Below are positions 1 to 9,820 of a DNA stretch of 64,000 nt, piece by piece. How positions within the stretch are numbered: position 1 is the first letter of the stretch; each line of letters begins with the position of its first letter. The notes beneath the pieces were generated by a model, which searched no databases, was not told the DNA's origin, and saw only the letters and a program-made list of their open reading frames with translations. The stretch is from the NCBI RefSeq assembly GCF_038005225.1, contig NZ_JBBOSU010000001.1, positions 608,001 to 672,000 of the forward strand, written 5' to 3'. Both the position numbers and the translations under genes were made by a program. This DNA comes from Solibacillus sp. FSL K6-1523 (GTDB taxonomy: Bacteria; Bacillota; Bacilli; Bacillales_A; Planococcaceae).

Positions 1-1757
1 GATAGGAAACCAATTACACCCGGTATAAGTAGGATGCTTCCCCATTTGCGATTAATACTCATTGCATAAAGCGCGACAATAAACAGCGGGAAGCCAATTA
101 AAAACTCCTTCGTTCTAGGGCGAATGTATAATACATCCTCTAACCATTGACGAATCACTAATTCCAGATTGCTTACTGAGCCTGCGTTTCCTGTACGGCT
201 AATGTAGAATAAGCCAACGACAGCAACAATAGCAAGTAGCAGTAAGTGCCAGTAACGAACTTCTTTATTGACAATTTTCACAGAAGTAGAGAGTGCATTT
301 TTATAGCCGTTTTCAAAAATATTGGACATCAACATGAAGACGAACAGGCTGACACCCGCAATTGGGATAATGTAAACGAGTTTCACCCCGCGGAATTGCT
401 CAAAGCCTGTAACGAAGCCATTGCCATTTAATAAACCAACAACAATCGCGATACCAACCGCACTAATTGCCACGGCTTTCATATATTGAACAGTAATTTT
501 AACGAAACTACTTGAGCCTTGTGCTGTATGAACGACCGCATAAATCGGTGTTAATACCGCAATAATTAAAGCAAATGATTGAATGAATAGCAGGCGATCC
601 AGTAAGAAGTAAGCAACTGCCAGTAATAGCATGACTAATGTTGCTAAAATTCGCAGTGGATTGCATTTTAACAAGCCAAACATAATGTACGTGAAAATAA
701 TGCCTGCTAGTAAAATCATCGCAGTTGCCCAAGAAGGAACATCGATTTTATCAAATGCAGCAGGTGTACCTAACTGATATGAAGCGTGCATACGTTTTTG
801 AACATCTGTTAAATAATCAACAGCAAGCTCTAAGTTTTCTGTTGGATTTTCTGTCGTTTTAATATGGTAGAAAATCGATTTGATATTACGCTCTTTGACT
901 GCGCGAACTGTACGATCAACCATCTTCTGTAACGTTAATGTCGTTTCACGGTTAATATCGATACTGTGTAGGCGAATCGAGTCGTAATTTGTATTACGTG
1001 CAAGCGTTTGTTCACCAATCATTGCATTACCTTCAATTGTATAGAAGGAATAATCGGCCTCTTTTAATTGAGTGATCATCGCACTTTGTGATTCTTGTCC
1101 AAAGCCGATTACTTCAGCGCCAGAACCAAGTAGTCTAGATGTATTATCGGATTTCATATCTACTAATTGTTGAACGATTTTGTTGTTCACAACTTCACTT
1201 TGAGCGTTTGTCACGCGGAATACATGAAGTAAACCTTGTGCTTGAATCGCTTCAAGTGCGATCTCATCATAGCCAATCGGTGTATCAATATCGTAATCTT
1301 CATTTGAACGAGCTAGGAAGTAGAATGGCTCATCGCCAATCATCACTTTCTCTAAATCGATATTGTCCGTAATTAATTGCTCATAATAAGGATCTTCAGG
1401 GACAGAAATATAATACCCAGGCTCCGTCACATCAATCGCATCACGGTAAGGGGTAAAGCGCAGTTGTGCCGCTAAATTGCTTTCTTTAAAAATCGAAATA
1501 ATATTTTGATTTTCTAAATCTCTCAGATGGATCGGACTCAAACTGACAGTCGTTAATCCCGCCTCTTTTAATGTGGCAAGAATTTCATCTACGGATAAGT
1601 CGCTTTCAGTAGAAGTAGTTAAAATTTCATCATAGGGAATAATAATTTCATACGTTTTATTACTTTGTTCTGCTTTCCAACGATTGATTAACCCCGTGGA
1701 AGAGGCAAGTAGTAATAGGACAATGATCGCCCATAGCCAAGTGCGTTTTAATTTCAT
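1..1757 (-). CDS. DUF5693 family membrane protein (3' end outside window)
   Basis: Reading leftward from the ATG at 1757-1755, the frame stays open to the window edge (585 codons). The product starts with one hydrophobic segment (residues 8-24). A soluble extracellular-looking part of about 330 residues follows, then at least six predicted membrane segments. I recognise the pattern as the DUF5693 family, which in Bacillales sits beside polysaccharide flippases and csaB. The biochemical role is unknown; the context points to secondary cell wall polymer assembly. An AAAGAGG site six bases before the ATG supports independent initiation. However, no stop codon separates it from the upstream flippase frame, so a fused product is also possible. 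The C-terminus lies outside the window. Family assignment is from memory of the sequence pattern; the membrane topology is seen directly. Confidence 0.75.
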   Translation of the reverse strand, partial: MKLKRTWLWAIIVLLLLASSTGLINRWKAEQSNKTYEIIIPYDEILTTSTESDLSVDEILATLKEAGLTTVSLSPIHLRDLENQNIISIFKESNLAAQLRFTPYRDAIDVTEPGYYISVPEDPYYEQLITDNIDLEKVMIGDEPFYFLARSNEDYDIDTPIGYDEIALEAIQAQGLLHVFRVTNAQSEVVNNKIVQQLVDMKSDNTSRLLGSGAEVIGFGQESQSAMITQLKEADYSFYTIEGNAMIGEQTLARNTNYDSIRLHSIDINRETTLTLQKMVDRTVRAVKERNIKSIFYHIKTTENPTENLELAVDYLTDVQKRMHASYQLGTPAAFDKIDVPSWATAMILLAGIIFTYIMFGLLKCNPLRILATLVMLLLAVAYFLLDRLLFIQSFALIIAVLTPIYAVVHTAQGSSSFVKITVQYMKAVAISAVGIAIVVGLLNGNGFVTGFEQFRGVKLVYIIPIAGVSLFVFMLMSNIFENGYKNALSTSVKIVNKEVRYWHLLLLAIVAVVGLFYISRTGNAGSVSNLELVIRQWLEDVLYIRPRTKEFLIGFPLFIVALYAMSINRKWGSILLIPGVIGFL

Positions 1758-3338
1758 CGTGGTCCTCTTTCTTTCTGGTAATTGAAGTTTTTTTCCGATT
1801 ACAGGAATTTTACGTAAATCATCTGGATGGATGGCTCCTGTTAGCCATAGCAGTCCGAAATACACGACACCGCCAATAGCCATTGCTATAAATACATAGC
1901 CGAGTGCTAAAAGACGTCCCCAGCTCGCCACATCAAAGAACAACGTAGGTAGTCCAACAACAGCACCCATTATAATAGAAGAAAGTACAATCTTTACAGT
2001 GTTCCAATTGACAGCCGCAAAGCGTATGGCACGCAGTAAGAACACAGTATTGATGATAAATACGACAAGGTAAACAACTAATGTCGACCAAGCAGCACCA
2101 TCTAAGCCGTAAAGCTGAATAAACACAATATTTAACACGATTTTTAGCAGGACGCCCCCTACAATAATGAATGCGCCTACCCGTGCTAAATTCATCCCTT
2201 GCAACACACCTGTACTTACTAATGTCAGTGAAGTAAATACCGCACTCGCACTAATAATCGCAAGCATCGAGCTACCTTCTACATTTGTATAAAGGGCTAA
2301 ATTTAATGGCAATGTGACGGCAAGTAAGCCTATCGCAGCAGGCCATGAAATTAAATGCGTCATGCGATATGTTTGTTCGATAACAGTACGCGTACCAAGT
2401 AAATCTTTTTGCGCGAGTTTTGTCGTAATAAAAGGAACGAGCGGCAAAATGATAGAAGAAGCGAAAACGGTCGTAATTTGTACTAACGTCGCACCGCGTC
2501 CATAAAGTCCAAATAAATAATGGATTTCCTGCTGTGCCTCTACACCAATTTGTCGTAACGAGTAAGTGATCGTAAAGGAATCAACAAAATTAAACAACGC
2601 CATCGTAACCGAACCAATAGCAATCGGAATCGAAATTTTTAAAATGGTGCCACTCCATTTTGAGAAATCCTGCGCCTCATATTTTTCTTTACTAGCAACC
2701 TTAAATGGCGAGCGCTGATATTTTAAGCGTAAGTAAAGGAGTGAGATAAACGCACCGAATACCGAGCCGATCATCACACCACCGGCAATAATTTCAGTTG
2801 AGTAGTCCATTTTCACAAGGACATAGGCCGCAACAATAATAAGTATGGCCCGAACGAGTTGCTCGACTACTTGTGAAATCGCGGTAGGGCGCATATCCCC
2901 ATAGCCTTGGAAAAATCCACGGTAAACAGCCATATAAGGGGCAACTAATAAAGTGAGCGCCACAATAATTAAGGCAAAGCGAGTAGATGATCCTCCGAGT
3001 GTTTCCGCAAGTAAATGAGAGAAGCTAAAAATAATCGTAAAGCTAAACAATCCGAAACAAATAGCTAAAATACTCGCTGTCATATAAATTTTCTTTACTT
3101 GCTGCGGTGTTTTGCGCGCATTGGCTTCTGCAATGAGCTTGGAAATCGCAAGTGGAATCCCCGCGACAGATAAATAAAGTGCCACCATATAAACAGGATA
3201 CACGGCAGTAAATATACCAAGCACCTCATCCCCGGCAATGTTTTGTAAAGGGACGCGGAATATACTGCCCAATATTTTTGAAAGTAGCGTCGCGATCGTG
3301 AGGATGATGGTACTTTTCACTAATGTAGATTGACTCAT
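1758..3338 (-). CDS. MurJ/SpoVB-type polysaccharide flippase, open into the next gene
   Basis: This is a polysaccharide biosynthesis protein of the MATE/MVF flippase class, about 527 residues up to the next ATG, with roughly 14 hydrophobic segments. It starts MSQSTLVKSTIILTIATLLS and contains the family's GFFQGYGDM-type loop. Such proteins flip lipid-linked glycan precursors across the membrane. The ATG at 3338 lies just left of the wecG/tagA stop (3344), so the two are probably co-transcribed. The odd point is the 3' end. After IPVIGKKLQLPERKRTT the frame runs straight into the DUF5693 start with no stop. A seven-A tract at about 1788-1794 sits near the junction; with six As the frame would end at a TGA overlapping the DUF5693 ATG (ATGA). 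Fusion, a sequencing indel and slippage are all possible. Confidence 0.8.
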
Positions 3339-3343
3339 CGCGG

Positions 3344-4111
3344 TTATACCTTCCCTTTACGCTTCATTGAAAATACTTTTAGCGCAAATTGCGGAAGTAC
3401 GAGCATGCGTTTCCAACGGCTCGGTTGTTTGAGTAAACGATAAAGCCATTCTAAATTTAGTTTTTGCCAAAAGACAGGTGCGCGTTTTACCGTTCCAGCA
3501 ATGACGTCAAAGGAACCGCCAATGCCCATGAACACCCCGTGAGAGAATTTCCCCATGTTTTCAGAAATCCATTGCTCTTGGCGCGGTACACCAAGTGCCA
3601 CAAAAATTAAGTCTGGACTGAGCGCGGCAGCATCCTCGGCAATCGTATTATTGTCCCAATCAAAGAAGCCATCATGATGCCCAACAATTTCTACATTCGG
3701 ATATTGTTTTTCAATATTAGCTACTGTTTTTTCGAGCGTTTCTTTTTGCGCGCCTAATAAGTAAATTTTATAGCGTTTTTCTTGCCCGATGTTTAAAAGC
3801 CCAATCATTGTGTCATATCCTGTGACACGCCCTGGTAGATCTTCACCTAGTATTTTCGCGGCTTTCACGACACCGATGCCATCCGCACAAATATGCGTTG
3901 CTTCATTAATATAGCTTTTTAATTTAGGCTCTTCATTTGCACGCATGACAATTTCAGGGTTTGCGGTAATGACAAATGTTTTTTCCTTTTGTTCAATGCG
4001 ACCCGCTAACAGCTGTATAAAGTTTTGCTGATCTATATGTAAGAAGGGAACACCCATAATCTTTACATGTTTCATAATTGTTATGACAACCTTTCTATTT
4101 CTAATATCCAC
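3344..4111 (-). CDS. tagA: WecG/TagA/CpsF family N-acetylmannosaminyl transferase
   Basis: This is a GT26 glycosyltransferase of usual length (255 aa from a GTG at 4111, or 243 aa from the ATG at 4075). It carries the family block VITANPEIVMRA, then ICADGIGVV and RVTGYD. In TagA/TarA these include the catalytic Asp and substrate-site residues. TagA transfers ManNAc to undecaprenyl-PP-GlcNAc at the cytoplasmic membrane, the second step of the wall teichoic acid linkage unit. The start MKHVKIMGVPF at 4075 fits the family better than the upstream GTG; a GAAAGG lies about 13 bases before it. It is the first gene of a leftward unit with the flippase and DUF5693 protein and diverges from the S-layer gene. 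The exact acceptor polymer here (teichoic acid or the SLH-binding polymer) cannot be told from sequence. Confidence 0.85.
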   Translation of the reverse strand: MDIRNRKVVITIMKHVKIMGVPFLHIDQQNFIQLLAGRIEQKEKTFVITANPEIVMRANEEPKLKSYINEATHICADGIGVVKAAKILGEDLPGRVTGYDTMIGLLNIGQEKRYKIYLLGAQKETLEKTVANIEKQYPNVEIVGHHDGFFDWDNNTIAEDAAALSPDLIFVALGVPRQEQWISENMGKFSHGVFMGIGGSFDVIAGTVKRAPVFWQKLNLEWLYRLLKQPSRWKRMLVLPQFALKVFSMKRKGKV

Positions 4112-4184
4112 TACGCCTCGGCAAACTCATAATCAGAGTTCTACTATTTAAATGAAGCAAGTCCATTGTGTTTTACTGCCATTT

Positions 4185-4213
4185 ATCATACCACAAAAGT
4201 ATTCTAGAAAGTG
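4185..4213 (-). promoter_or_regulatory. possible promoter of the tagA-flippase unit
   Basis: On the minus strand a TATGAT hexamer (plus 4185-4190) is preceded by TGG, an extended -10. A TTCACT lies about 19 bases further upstream. Position and orientation suit the leftward unit, but the -35 spacing is poor. Confidence 0.3.
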
Positions 4214-4677
4214 AATTTGCTTCAGCAGAAGTCTTTCGGGGAATGGTATCGATTTTTTAATTGGAATTAAGAGAACTACTGTTAACTCTTTGACGTTTGG
4301 ATATAAAAAAAGTTCATTTGGATTTAGGGATGGTTAAATTATGGAAACACCCCCATGGAAGCGTTTTCTATTTAAATGGAAGGGATATGTATTACAACCT
4401 AAATGTAGTTATTGAATTAATATGGCGAGAATGCAACATTCCGTGCGAAATAACGACATTCTGATTTGTCACAATATCGACACATTTCACAATGCAGGCT
4501 TGTATCGAAAAAACGCAAAACTTGCCGATAACACTTATGTAAGTAGGTAGCAATCCGTTTTAGCGTACATTCTTATTAGGGCCAGGATTACAATGAATCC
4601 ACTAAAATATAGGCGAAACGGTGTGCAATTTCTAGTGGTGATGTCCGTCTGGATTAATTGGTTACTAGTTATGTATA

Positions 4678-4706
4678 TTGCTATATATTTCAACATAGGA
4701 TAAGAT
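4678..4706 (+). promoter_or_regulatory. candidate distal promoter of the S-layer gene
   Basis: TTGCTA (4678-4683), a 17-bp spacer and TAAGAT (4701-4706), four of six matches in each hexamer. Multiple promoters with long leaders are known for S-layer genes. The rest of the 905-bp gap 4112-5016 shows no coding signal. Confidence 0.3.
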
Positions 4707-4822
4707 TGTTACGCATCTAACATTTGGTATTGGATGCAAGGAATAGAGGAAGATGTTTCATCCCTTGCTAAAAGGGGGAAGATAATAAGATTCAAATTAT
4801 CTCAAATATCGCAAATATATCC

Positions 4823-4851
4823 TTGTGTTCCAAAATGATAGATGGTATATT
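4823..4851 (+). promoter_or_regulatory. candidate proximal promoter of the S-layer gene
   Basis: TTGTGT (4823-4828), a 17-bp spacer and TATATT (4846-4851). It would give a leader of about 158 nt that ends in AGGAGG (5001-5006), ten bases before the ATG. A long stable leader fits a very highly expressed gene. Confidence 0.4.
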
Positions 4852-5016
4852 ATAGAAGTAAATAAGTGTACTAAACTGCAACATTAGTCGCTAGTTTAGA
4901 AGCATTTAAAAAAACCTTTTTTTGCTATGTTTAGTAGGTAGCGAATACGATATTTTTAATATTGTGGGAAGCTAGTATTAAGCGGAATAAAAGGTAATTT
5001 AGGAGGAAAAAATTAA

Positions 5017-8000
5017 ATGACAAAATTAAACAAAAGTCGCAAGTTTATCGCGACGTCTGCAACTGCTGCATTAGTAGCATCTGCAATCGTACCAGTAGCA
5101 TCAGCTGCTCAAATTAACGACTTTAATTCAGTTGCACCATTCGCTCAAGAAGCGGTACAAGACTTAAACGATCGTGGTGTTATTAAAGGGGACCAAAAAG
5201 GTAACTTTAACCCTAAAAATAACGTAACTCGTGCAGAAGCTGCTACAATCTTAACTAACGCTTTAGGCTTAGAAGGTTCTGGTTCAACTAGCTTCGCTGA
5301 CGTGAAAACGAACGCTTGGTACTACGATGCAGTTGATGCTGCAGTATCGAACGGAATTTTCCAAGGTCAAGGCGCTGGCAAATTCAATCCATCAGGTAAC
5401 TTAACTCGTTCTGAAGCTGCAATCATCCTTGTTGATGCTTTCGGTTTAGAAGGTTCAGCTGATCTTTCTGAATTCAAAGATAGCGCTAGCGTTAAATCTT
5501 GGGCTCAAGAAGCTTTAGAAATCGCAGTTGCTAACGAAGTAATGAAAGGTGATGCTGGTAACTTAAAGCCAAACGCTTCTATCTCTCGTCAAGAATTCGC
5601 TGTAATGTACCACCGTACTGAAGCTCTAGAAGTTGCTGAAGAAGTTGCTGGTTCAGTTAAAGCTATTAACGCTACAACTGTTGAAGTAACATTTGAAGAA
5701 ACAGTTACTGACTTAAATGCATTAAACTTCGCTATCGAAGGTTTAACAATTTCTAACAAAGCAATCAAACAAACGGATTCTAAAACTGTAGTATTAACAA
5801 CTTCAGCTCAAACTGCTGATGTTGATTACACTGTAACAGTTAACGGCGAATCTGTTGGTTCATTCAAAGGTGTTTCTGCTGTAATCCCAACTGCTATCAA
5901 AACTGTTGTTGGTTCTCACCAAGGCGTTTTCGGTAAAGATGTAACTTTATCTGCTGAAGTAACAGTTGCTAATGGTCAATCTAAAGCAGGTATTCCTGTA
6001 ACATTCAACATTACTGATTCTAAAACTAACGACAAAAACGACAAGATCGAAGTTGTTGCTTACACTGACGATAAAGGTGTAGCTTCTTACTCTTACACTC
6101 GTTACTACAAAGGAACAGACGAAGTAGTTGCATACGCTTCAGATAAAGCAACTGTAAAAGCTTCTGCAAAAGTTTACTGGGCTTCTGAATTACAATTAAC
6201 AGTTAAAGCTGACGAAAAAGATTTAAAATTAAATGACGGCGACAGCATCTCTTATTCAATCCAAGGTGAAGACAATGGAGTTGTATTCGTAGCATTTAAA
6301 GAAAACCAAGGTGTTAAATCTGATGAAATCGTTGATGTAAAAATCAAAGATACAGATGACGATACTGAAATTGCAATTTATGACAAGGGCGAAGATGCTG
6401 AAGTAACGAATGAAAAGAACTTCTACCCATACTACACAGATTCAAAAGATTACCGCATTGCAGCTATTTTATTAGATAAAGATGGCGAAGGTTCATTCAC
6501 TCTAACAGGTGAAGATGCATCTGTAACTCCGATCGTTTATACTTTCGGTGATGAAGTTAAGAAAAAAGCAGATTTCGATGTAACTGATTATGATGATGCT
6601 GATTATAGCCGTACAGCTCTTCAAGCAGTTGGCGAAACTGTTACATTCGGAGATACTAATACATTAGCAATCTCTATCAAAGCTGAAGGTAACCAAAATG
6701 CAGCAGCTTATGATAAAGCTATCTGGGGTTCTGTACTTAAAGATGGTCATGAATTAGGTAAAGACTTTGAAGACCTGTTCAATCTTGGTGGACGCAGCTA
6801 TGTTGCAACTATCAAAGATAAAGACAACGACTTAGTAGGTAAAGGTTTCGAAGTATCTGTAATTATCGACGAAGATAAAACAGATGAAGATGAAAAAGTA
6901 TTCTTAATCGATGCTAATGGTAAAGTACATGACACATCTGATGAAAAAGTTATCATTTTAGAAGCTAATAAAGATGGTGAAGTTGAATATACTTTAGTTG
7001 GTGAGTCAACTGGTTATGCAACTGCAACTCTATTCATCGATAAAGATGAAGATAAAAAATTAGATAAAGGTGAGAAACAAGCAGATGCTGAAAGAGTTTA
7101 CTTCAAATCTCCTTCTATCAAAGCTGCTGGCTTAAAAACTTATAACACTGATAAAAATGAAATTTCTTCTGTATCAGCTGGTGAGTCTGTAGTATTTGCT
7201 TATATGTCAGTAGATCAAAATGGTAAACCATACCACGAAGATTCTAAAGATAAATTTGTAACTACATTCTCTGTTACTGCAAAAACAACAGATGTAATTG
7301 TTGAAGGTAAAACAGTAAAAGCTGGAAGCACTGATACATTCAAAGTAACGAGTGACAACGGTGTTGCTGTACTAGCTGTTACAGGTAAAACTAAAGGTAA
7401 CGTAACTGTAAAAGCTTCTTCTACAGGTCCAAAATTAACTACAGTTTCTAAAACTGTGAAATTTGTTGGTGAAGATGACGTAGCACACGGTTATATCGGT
7501 TTAGTTGAAGCAATCAACACTACTGAGAAAACAATCCGTTTTGTTGGTAAAACACCAGTTGATTACGCTACATCAGATAAGTTCTACGACTTAGATGAAA
7601 AATCAATGAAACGTGCTGCGTTCATCGATGATGTTCAAGCTGCATTAAAAGATGGTAAAGACGTTAAAGTGAAATACGAAGAAGATAAAGATAACAACTC
7701 TTGGACAATTATTTCAATTGGAGCTGTTGGTTCATCTACTGACTATGAATCTGCACGTATTGCTATTAACAAAGCATTATCTGTTAATGATGTATTAGTA
7801 GCTTTAGAGAAACTTGAAGGCTTCCCTACATTAATTAAAGCTGATAAAGATGCTATTGCAACTACATTCTTTAATAATGTTAAGGCTGGAACTACATTTA
7901 ATAGTGCAGCAGCATTAAATGTTGCTTATGAAACTGCAACTACTAATCCATTGAAAACTGCAAAAGCAGTTACGGATTTAACAACTGCTATCAAAGCAGC

Positions 8001-8772
8001 TCAAGCGAAACATGATGCAGCAACAGAAGGTACTGGTCTTGGTCAATACGAAGCTGGTGCAAAAGCAGCTTTAAAAACTGCTATCGATACTGCTACAACT
8101 GCACGTAACACTATTGTAAATGGTACTGTTACTACTACTGGTACAAACCATGAAGCAATCTTAAATGGTGCTACAACTGCATTAACAACTGCTGTGACTG
8201 CATTTGATAATAAAAAAGTAACTGATGCTCGTCAAGAATTAGGTAAATCTATTACTGCTGCTGAAGATTTATTAAAAGCTGCAACAGAAGGAAGTAACCC
8301 AGGTCAATATGCAGTCGGTTCTGTAGCTACTTTAACAACTGCTATTAAAGCAGCTAAAGTACACTTTGAAGCAACTCATACTGCAAATGCAACTTTAGTA
8401 TTTGAAAAAGATAATTTAGATCGTGCAATTGCTACATTCAAAGGAAATGAAGTTAAAGTTGTAACAGTTACAACTTCAGCTGATAGTGCTAATATTGAAT
8501 TAACATTCTCACCAGCATTAGCAGCAGCAATCTCTACTGTAACTGAAGATGGAGCAGCAACTGCAGTGGCTGTAGCTCCTAATGCAACAGTTTCTAATGT
8601 TAAAATTACTGTAACTGGTACACCAGTTAATAATGATACAATTACAGTTGAAGCACAAGTAGAAAACGTATTAAAAGCTGATGCTACTCAAGCTACTATT
8701 AAGTTTGTATTAAAATATGTTGATACTAAATGGGTACTTGTTGAAGACACAAACTTCAAAATTGCTAAATAA
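5017..8772 (+). CDS. S-layer protein with three SLH domains
   Basis: A 1251-aa exported surface protein. Residues 1-30 form a signal peptide ending VPVASA. Three SLH domains follow at about 33-75, 90-137 and 150-200, each with the TRAEAA, TRSEAA or SRQEFA hallmark. SLH domains bind pyruvylated secondary wall polymer and anchor the crystalline array. The body is beta-rich, Asp/Lys/Thr-rich and Ig-like. Near the end, two FIVAR-like repeats (about residues 1000-1070 and 1085-1130) share the core AATEG..(P/L)GQY. There is no LPxTG motif. Codon use is strongly biased toward GCT, GAA, AAA and GTA, as expected for one of the most abundant cell proteins. The size is near that of Lysinibacillus S-layer proteins (about 1100-1250 aa). 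A strong terminator follows at 8868. The neighbouring tagA and flippase genes fit a cell-envelope locus. Confidence 0.95.
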   Translation: MTKLNKSRKFIATSATAALVASAIVPVASAAQINDFNSVAPFAQEAVQDLNDRGVIKGDQKGNFNPKNNVTRAEAATILTNALGLEGSGSTSFADVKTNAWYYDAVDAAVSNGIFQGQGAGKFNPSGNLTRSEAAIILVDAFGLEGSADLSEFKDSASVKSWAQEALEIAVANEVMKGDAGNLKPNASISRQEFAVMYHRTEALEVAEEVAGSVKAINATTVEVTFEETVTDLNALNFAIEGLTISNKAIKQTDSKTVVLTTSAQTADVDYTVTVNGESVGSFKGVSAVIPTAIKTVVGSHQGVFGKDVTLSAEVTVANGQSKAGIPVTFNITDSKTNDKNDKIEVVAYTDDKGVASYSYTRYYKGTDEVVAYASDKATVKASAKVYWASELQLTVKADEKDLKLNDGDSISYSIQGEDNGVVFVAFKENQGVKSDEIVDVKIKDTDDDTEIAIYDKGEDAEVTNEKNFYPYYTDSKDYRIAAILLDKDGEGSFTLTGEDASVTPIVYTFGDEVKKKADFDVTDYDDADYSRTALQAVGETVTFGDTNTLAISIKAEGNQNAAAYDKAIWGSVLKDGHELGKDFEDLFNLGGRSYVATIKDKDNDLVGKGFEVSVIIDEDKTDEDEKVFLIDANGKVHDTSDEKVIILEANKDGEVEYTLVGESTGYATATLFIDKDEDKKLDKGEKQADAERVYFKSPSIKAAGLKTYNTDKNEISSVSAGESVVFAYMSVDQNGKPYHEDSKDKFVTTFSVTAKTTDVIVEGKTVKAGSTDTFKVTSDNGVAVLAVTGKTKGNVTVKASSTGPKLTTVSKTVKFVGEDDVAHGYIGLVEAINTTEKTIRFVGKTPVDYATSDKFYDLDEKSMKRAAFIDDVQAALKDGKDVKVKYEEDKDNNSWTIISIGAVGSSTDYESARIAINKALSVNDVLVALEKLEGFPTLIKADKDAIATTFFNNVKAGTTFNSAAALNVAYETATTNPLKTAKAVTDLTTAIKAAQAKHDAATEGTGLGQYEAGAKAALKTAIDTATTARNTIVNGTVTTTGTNHEAILNGATTALTTAVTAFDNKKVTDARQELGKSITAAEDLLKAATEGSNPGQYAVGSVATLTTAIKAAKVHFEATHTANATLVFEKDNLDRAIATFKGNEVKVVTVTTSADSANIELTFSPALAAAISTVTEDGAATAVAVAPNATVSNVKITVTGTPVNNDTITVEAQVENVLKADATQATIKFVLKYVDTKWVLVEDTNFKIAK

Positions 8773-8845
8773 TTTAGTCTTATATTATACCGTGCACCTA
8801 GTGCACAAACAACTCTAACAATACACTACAATTTATGAAAATAAA

Positions 8846-8911
8846 TTGAATGTGGTTAGAATGAGGGAAGTCCTATGTGAGAGAAATCTTGCATGGGGCT
8901 TTTCTTTTTGT
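8846..8911 (+). terminator. terminator module, copy 1 (after S-layer gene)
   Basis: A 15-bp stem, AAGTCCTATGTGAGA (8868-8882) with TCTTGCATGGGGCTT (8887-8901), four G-U pairs, loop GAAA, then TTTCTTTTT. The conserved upstream block ATTGAATGTGGTTAG starts at 8846. The same module recurs at 10700, 12312 and 18250. Confidence 0.85.
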
Positions 8912-9036
8912 ACTTTTGGTCTTAATTTATTTTCAGAGTTGTTGTTATATTGTGGGTTGGATAAATAAACAATACATTTAAACATATGTAGTACAAAAAA
9001 TAGGCTCATCAACAAATTCCGGAGATGGCAAATTCA

Positions 9037-9600
9037 ATGACCTGTTTCCGAACATAATCGTAGGAAAAGGTGGTCATGATTTCGGTTGCCAAATCCATGT
9101 CTTTTGATAAGCTTAATTTTATTATTTGTGCCTTTCATAATGCGGTTTGAGGAAGGCGGAAATGGTCGTATCTACCATAGATTTTTCATCGGTAATCTTT
9201 GAAACGACACTACTTGTATAAAATTGATAACGTTCCAACCAAACTTTTAAGCGGATTTTTGCTTGGGTTTCTGTTGTTGTTTTTAGCACATAGCGCATAG
9301 GATTCAAAGCTTGATAGATATGTTTTGTATGGAAATCTTCCTATAGCCACTCACGCACTAAACCACGTTCTACTTCTGTTAATTCTTTTGACTGTCGTGC
9401 TAAACAACAGTCGATAAATCGTGATTTGTGATGCTTTTTGATTTTATCTAAATAACGAAATCTACGCTGCTAAGCTTCCGTGAAAAATAGGATTAAATGA
9501 AATCGGTCTAATCATGAGTCGCCTTTAGGAAAATAGACGTGATCGCACCTGCCATAGCCACTGCGAAATCACTGACCGCGGTTTGAATCATCCCTGTTAC
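9037..9600 (-). pseudogene. ISL3-family transposase remnant
   Basis: Several minus-strand frames join into a decayed ISL3-type transposase. One reads SDFAVAMAGAI..IFLKATHD. After a frame change it continues LDRFHLILFFTEA, then RRFRYLDKIKKHHKSRFIDC, ERGLVREWL and NPMRYVLKTTTETQAKIRLK to FLKPHYERH. After another shift it ends IKRHGFGNRNHDHLFLRL, the family's usual C-terminus. DRFH and the RNxDHxxLR ending are typical of ISL3. At least three in-frame stops and two frameshifts are visible. The N-terminal half, the NG..EG block and both inverted terminal repeats are missing. Only the stretch 9122-9307 stays open, and it is not a gene by itself. The element is dead and appears old. Confidence 0.75.
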
Positions 9601-9781
9601 TTACTTTAAAAGCGATAAAAAAGTAGTTATATAGGCAATATAAATAGTTCTTTCCCATAATACGAAATGTTCTTTCATATACAAACCAATTTAGGGGATA
9701 GAGAATGTTCAAGATCTTGATAATGTTGAAATTTATAGAGTCTTGATATCGAAAAGGGTACCATTACTTCCATATTAAGTG

Positions 9782-9787
9782 TATAAT
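9782..9787 (+). promoter_or_regulatory. -10 box of the 280-aa exported protein gene
   Basis: A perfect TATAAT lies 34 bases before the TTG start at 9821. No convincing -35 is seen at 16-18 bp, so an activator or extended -10 contact may be needed. Confidence 0.4.
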
Positions 9788-9820
9788 GTAATATATAAAA
9801 TAGAGTAGGAGTGATAAAAC

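Noticed and set aside
4201-4680. Coding gene in the long gap before the S-layer gene
   Set aside because: All frames have frequent stops and no ribosome site; the gap fits a long promoter/leader region.
9122-9307. Independent 61-aa gene
   Set aside because: It is the best-preserved piece of a frameshifted ISL3 transposase whose neighbouring frames carry the rest of the family pattern.
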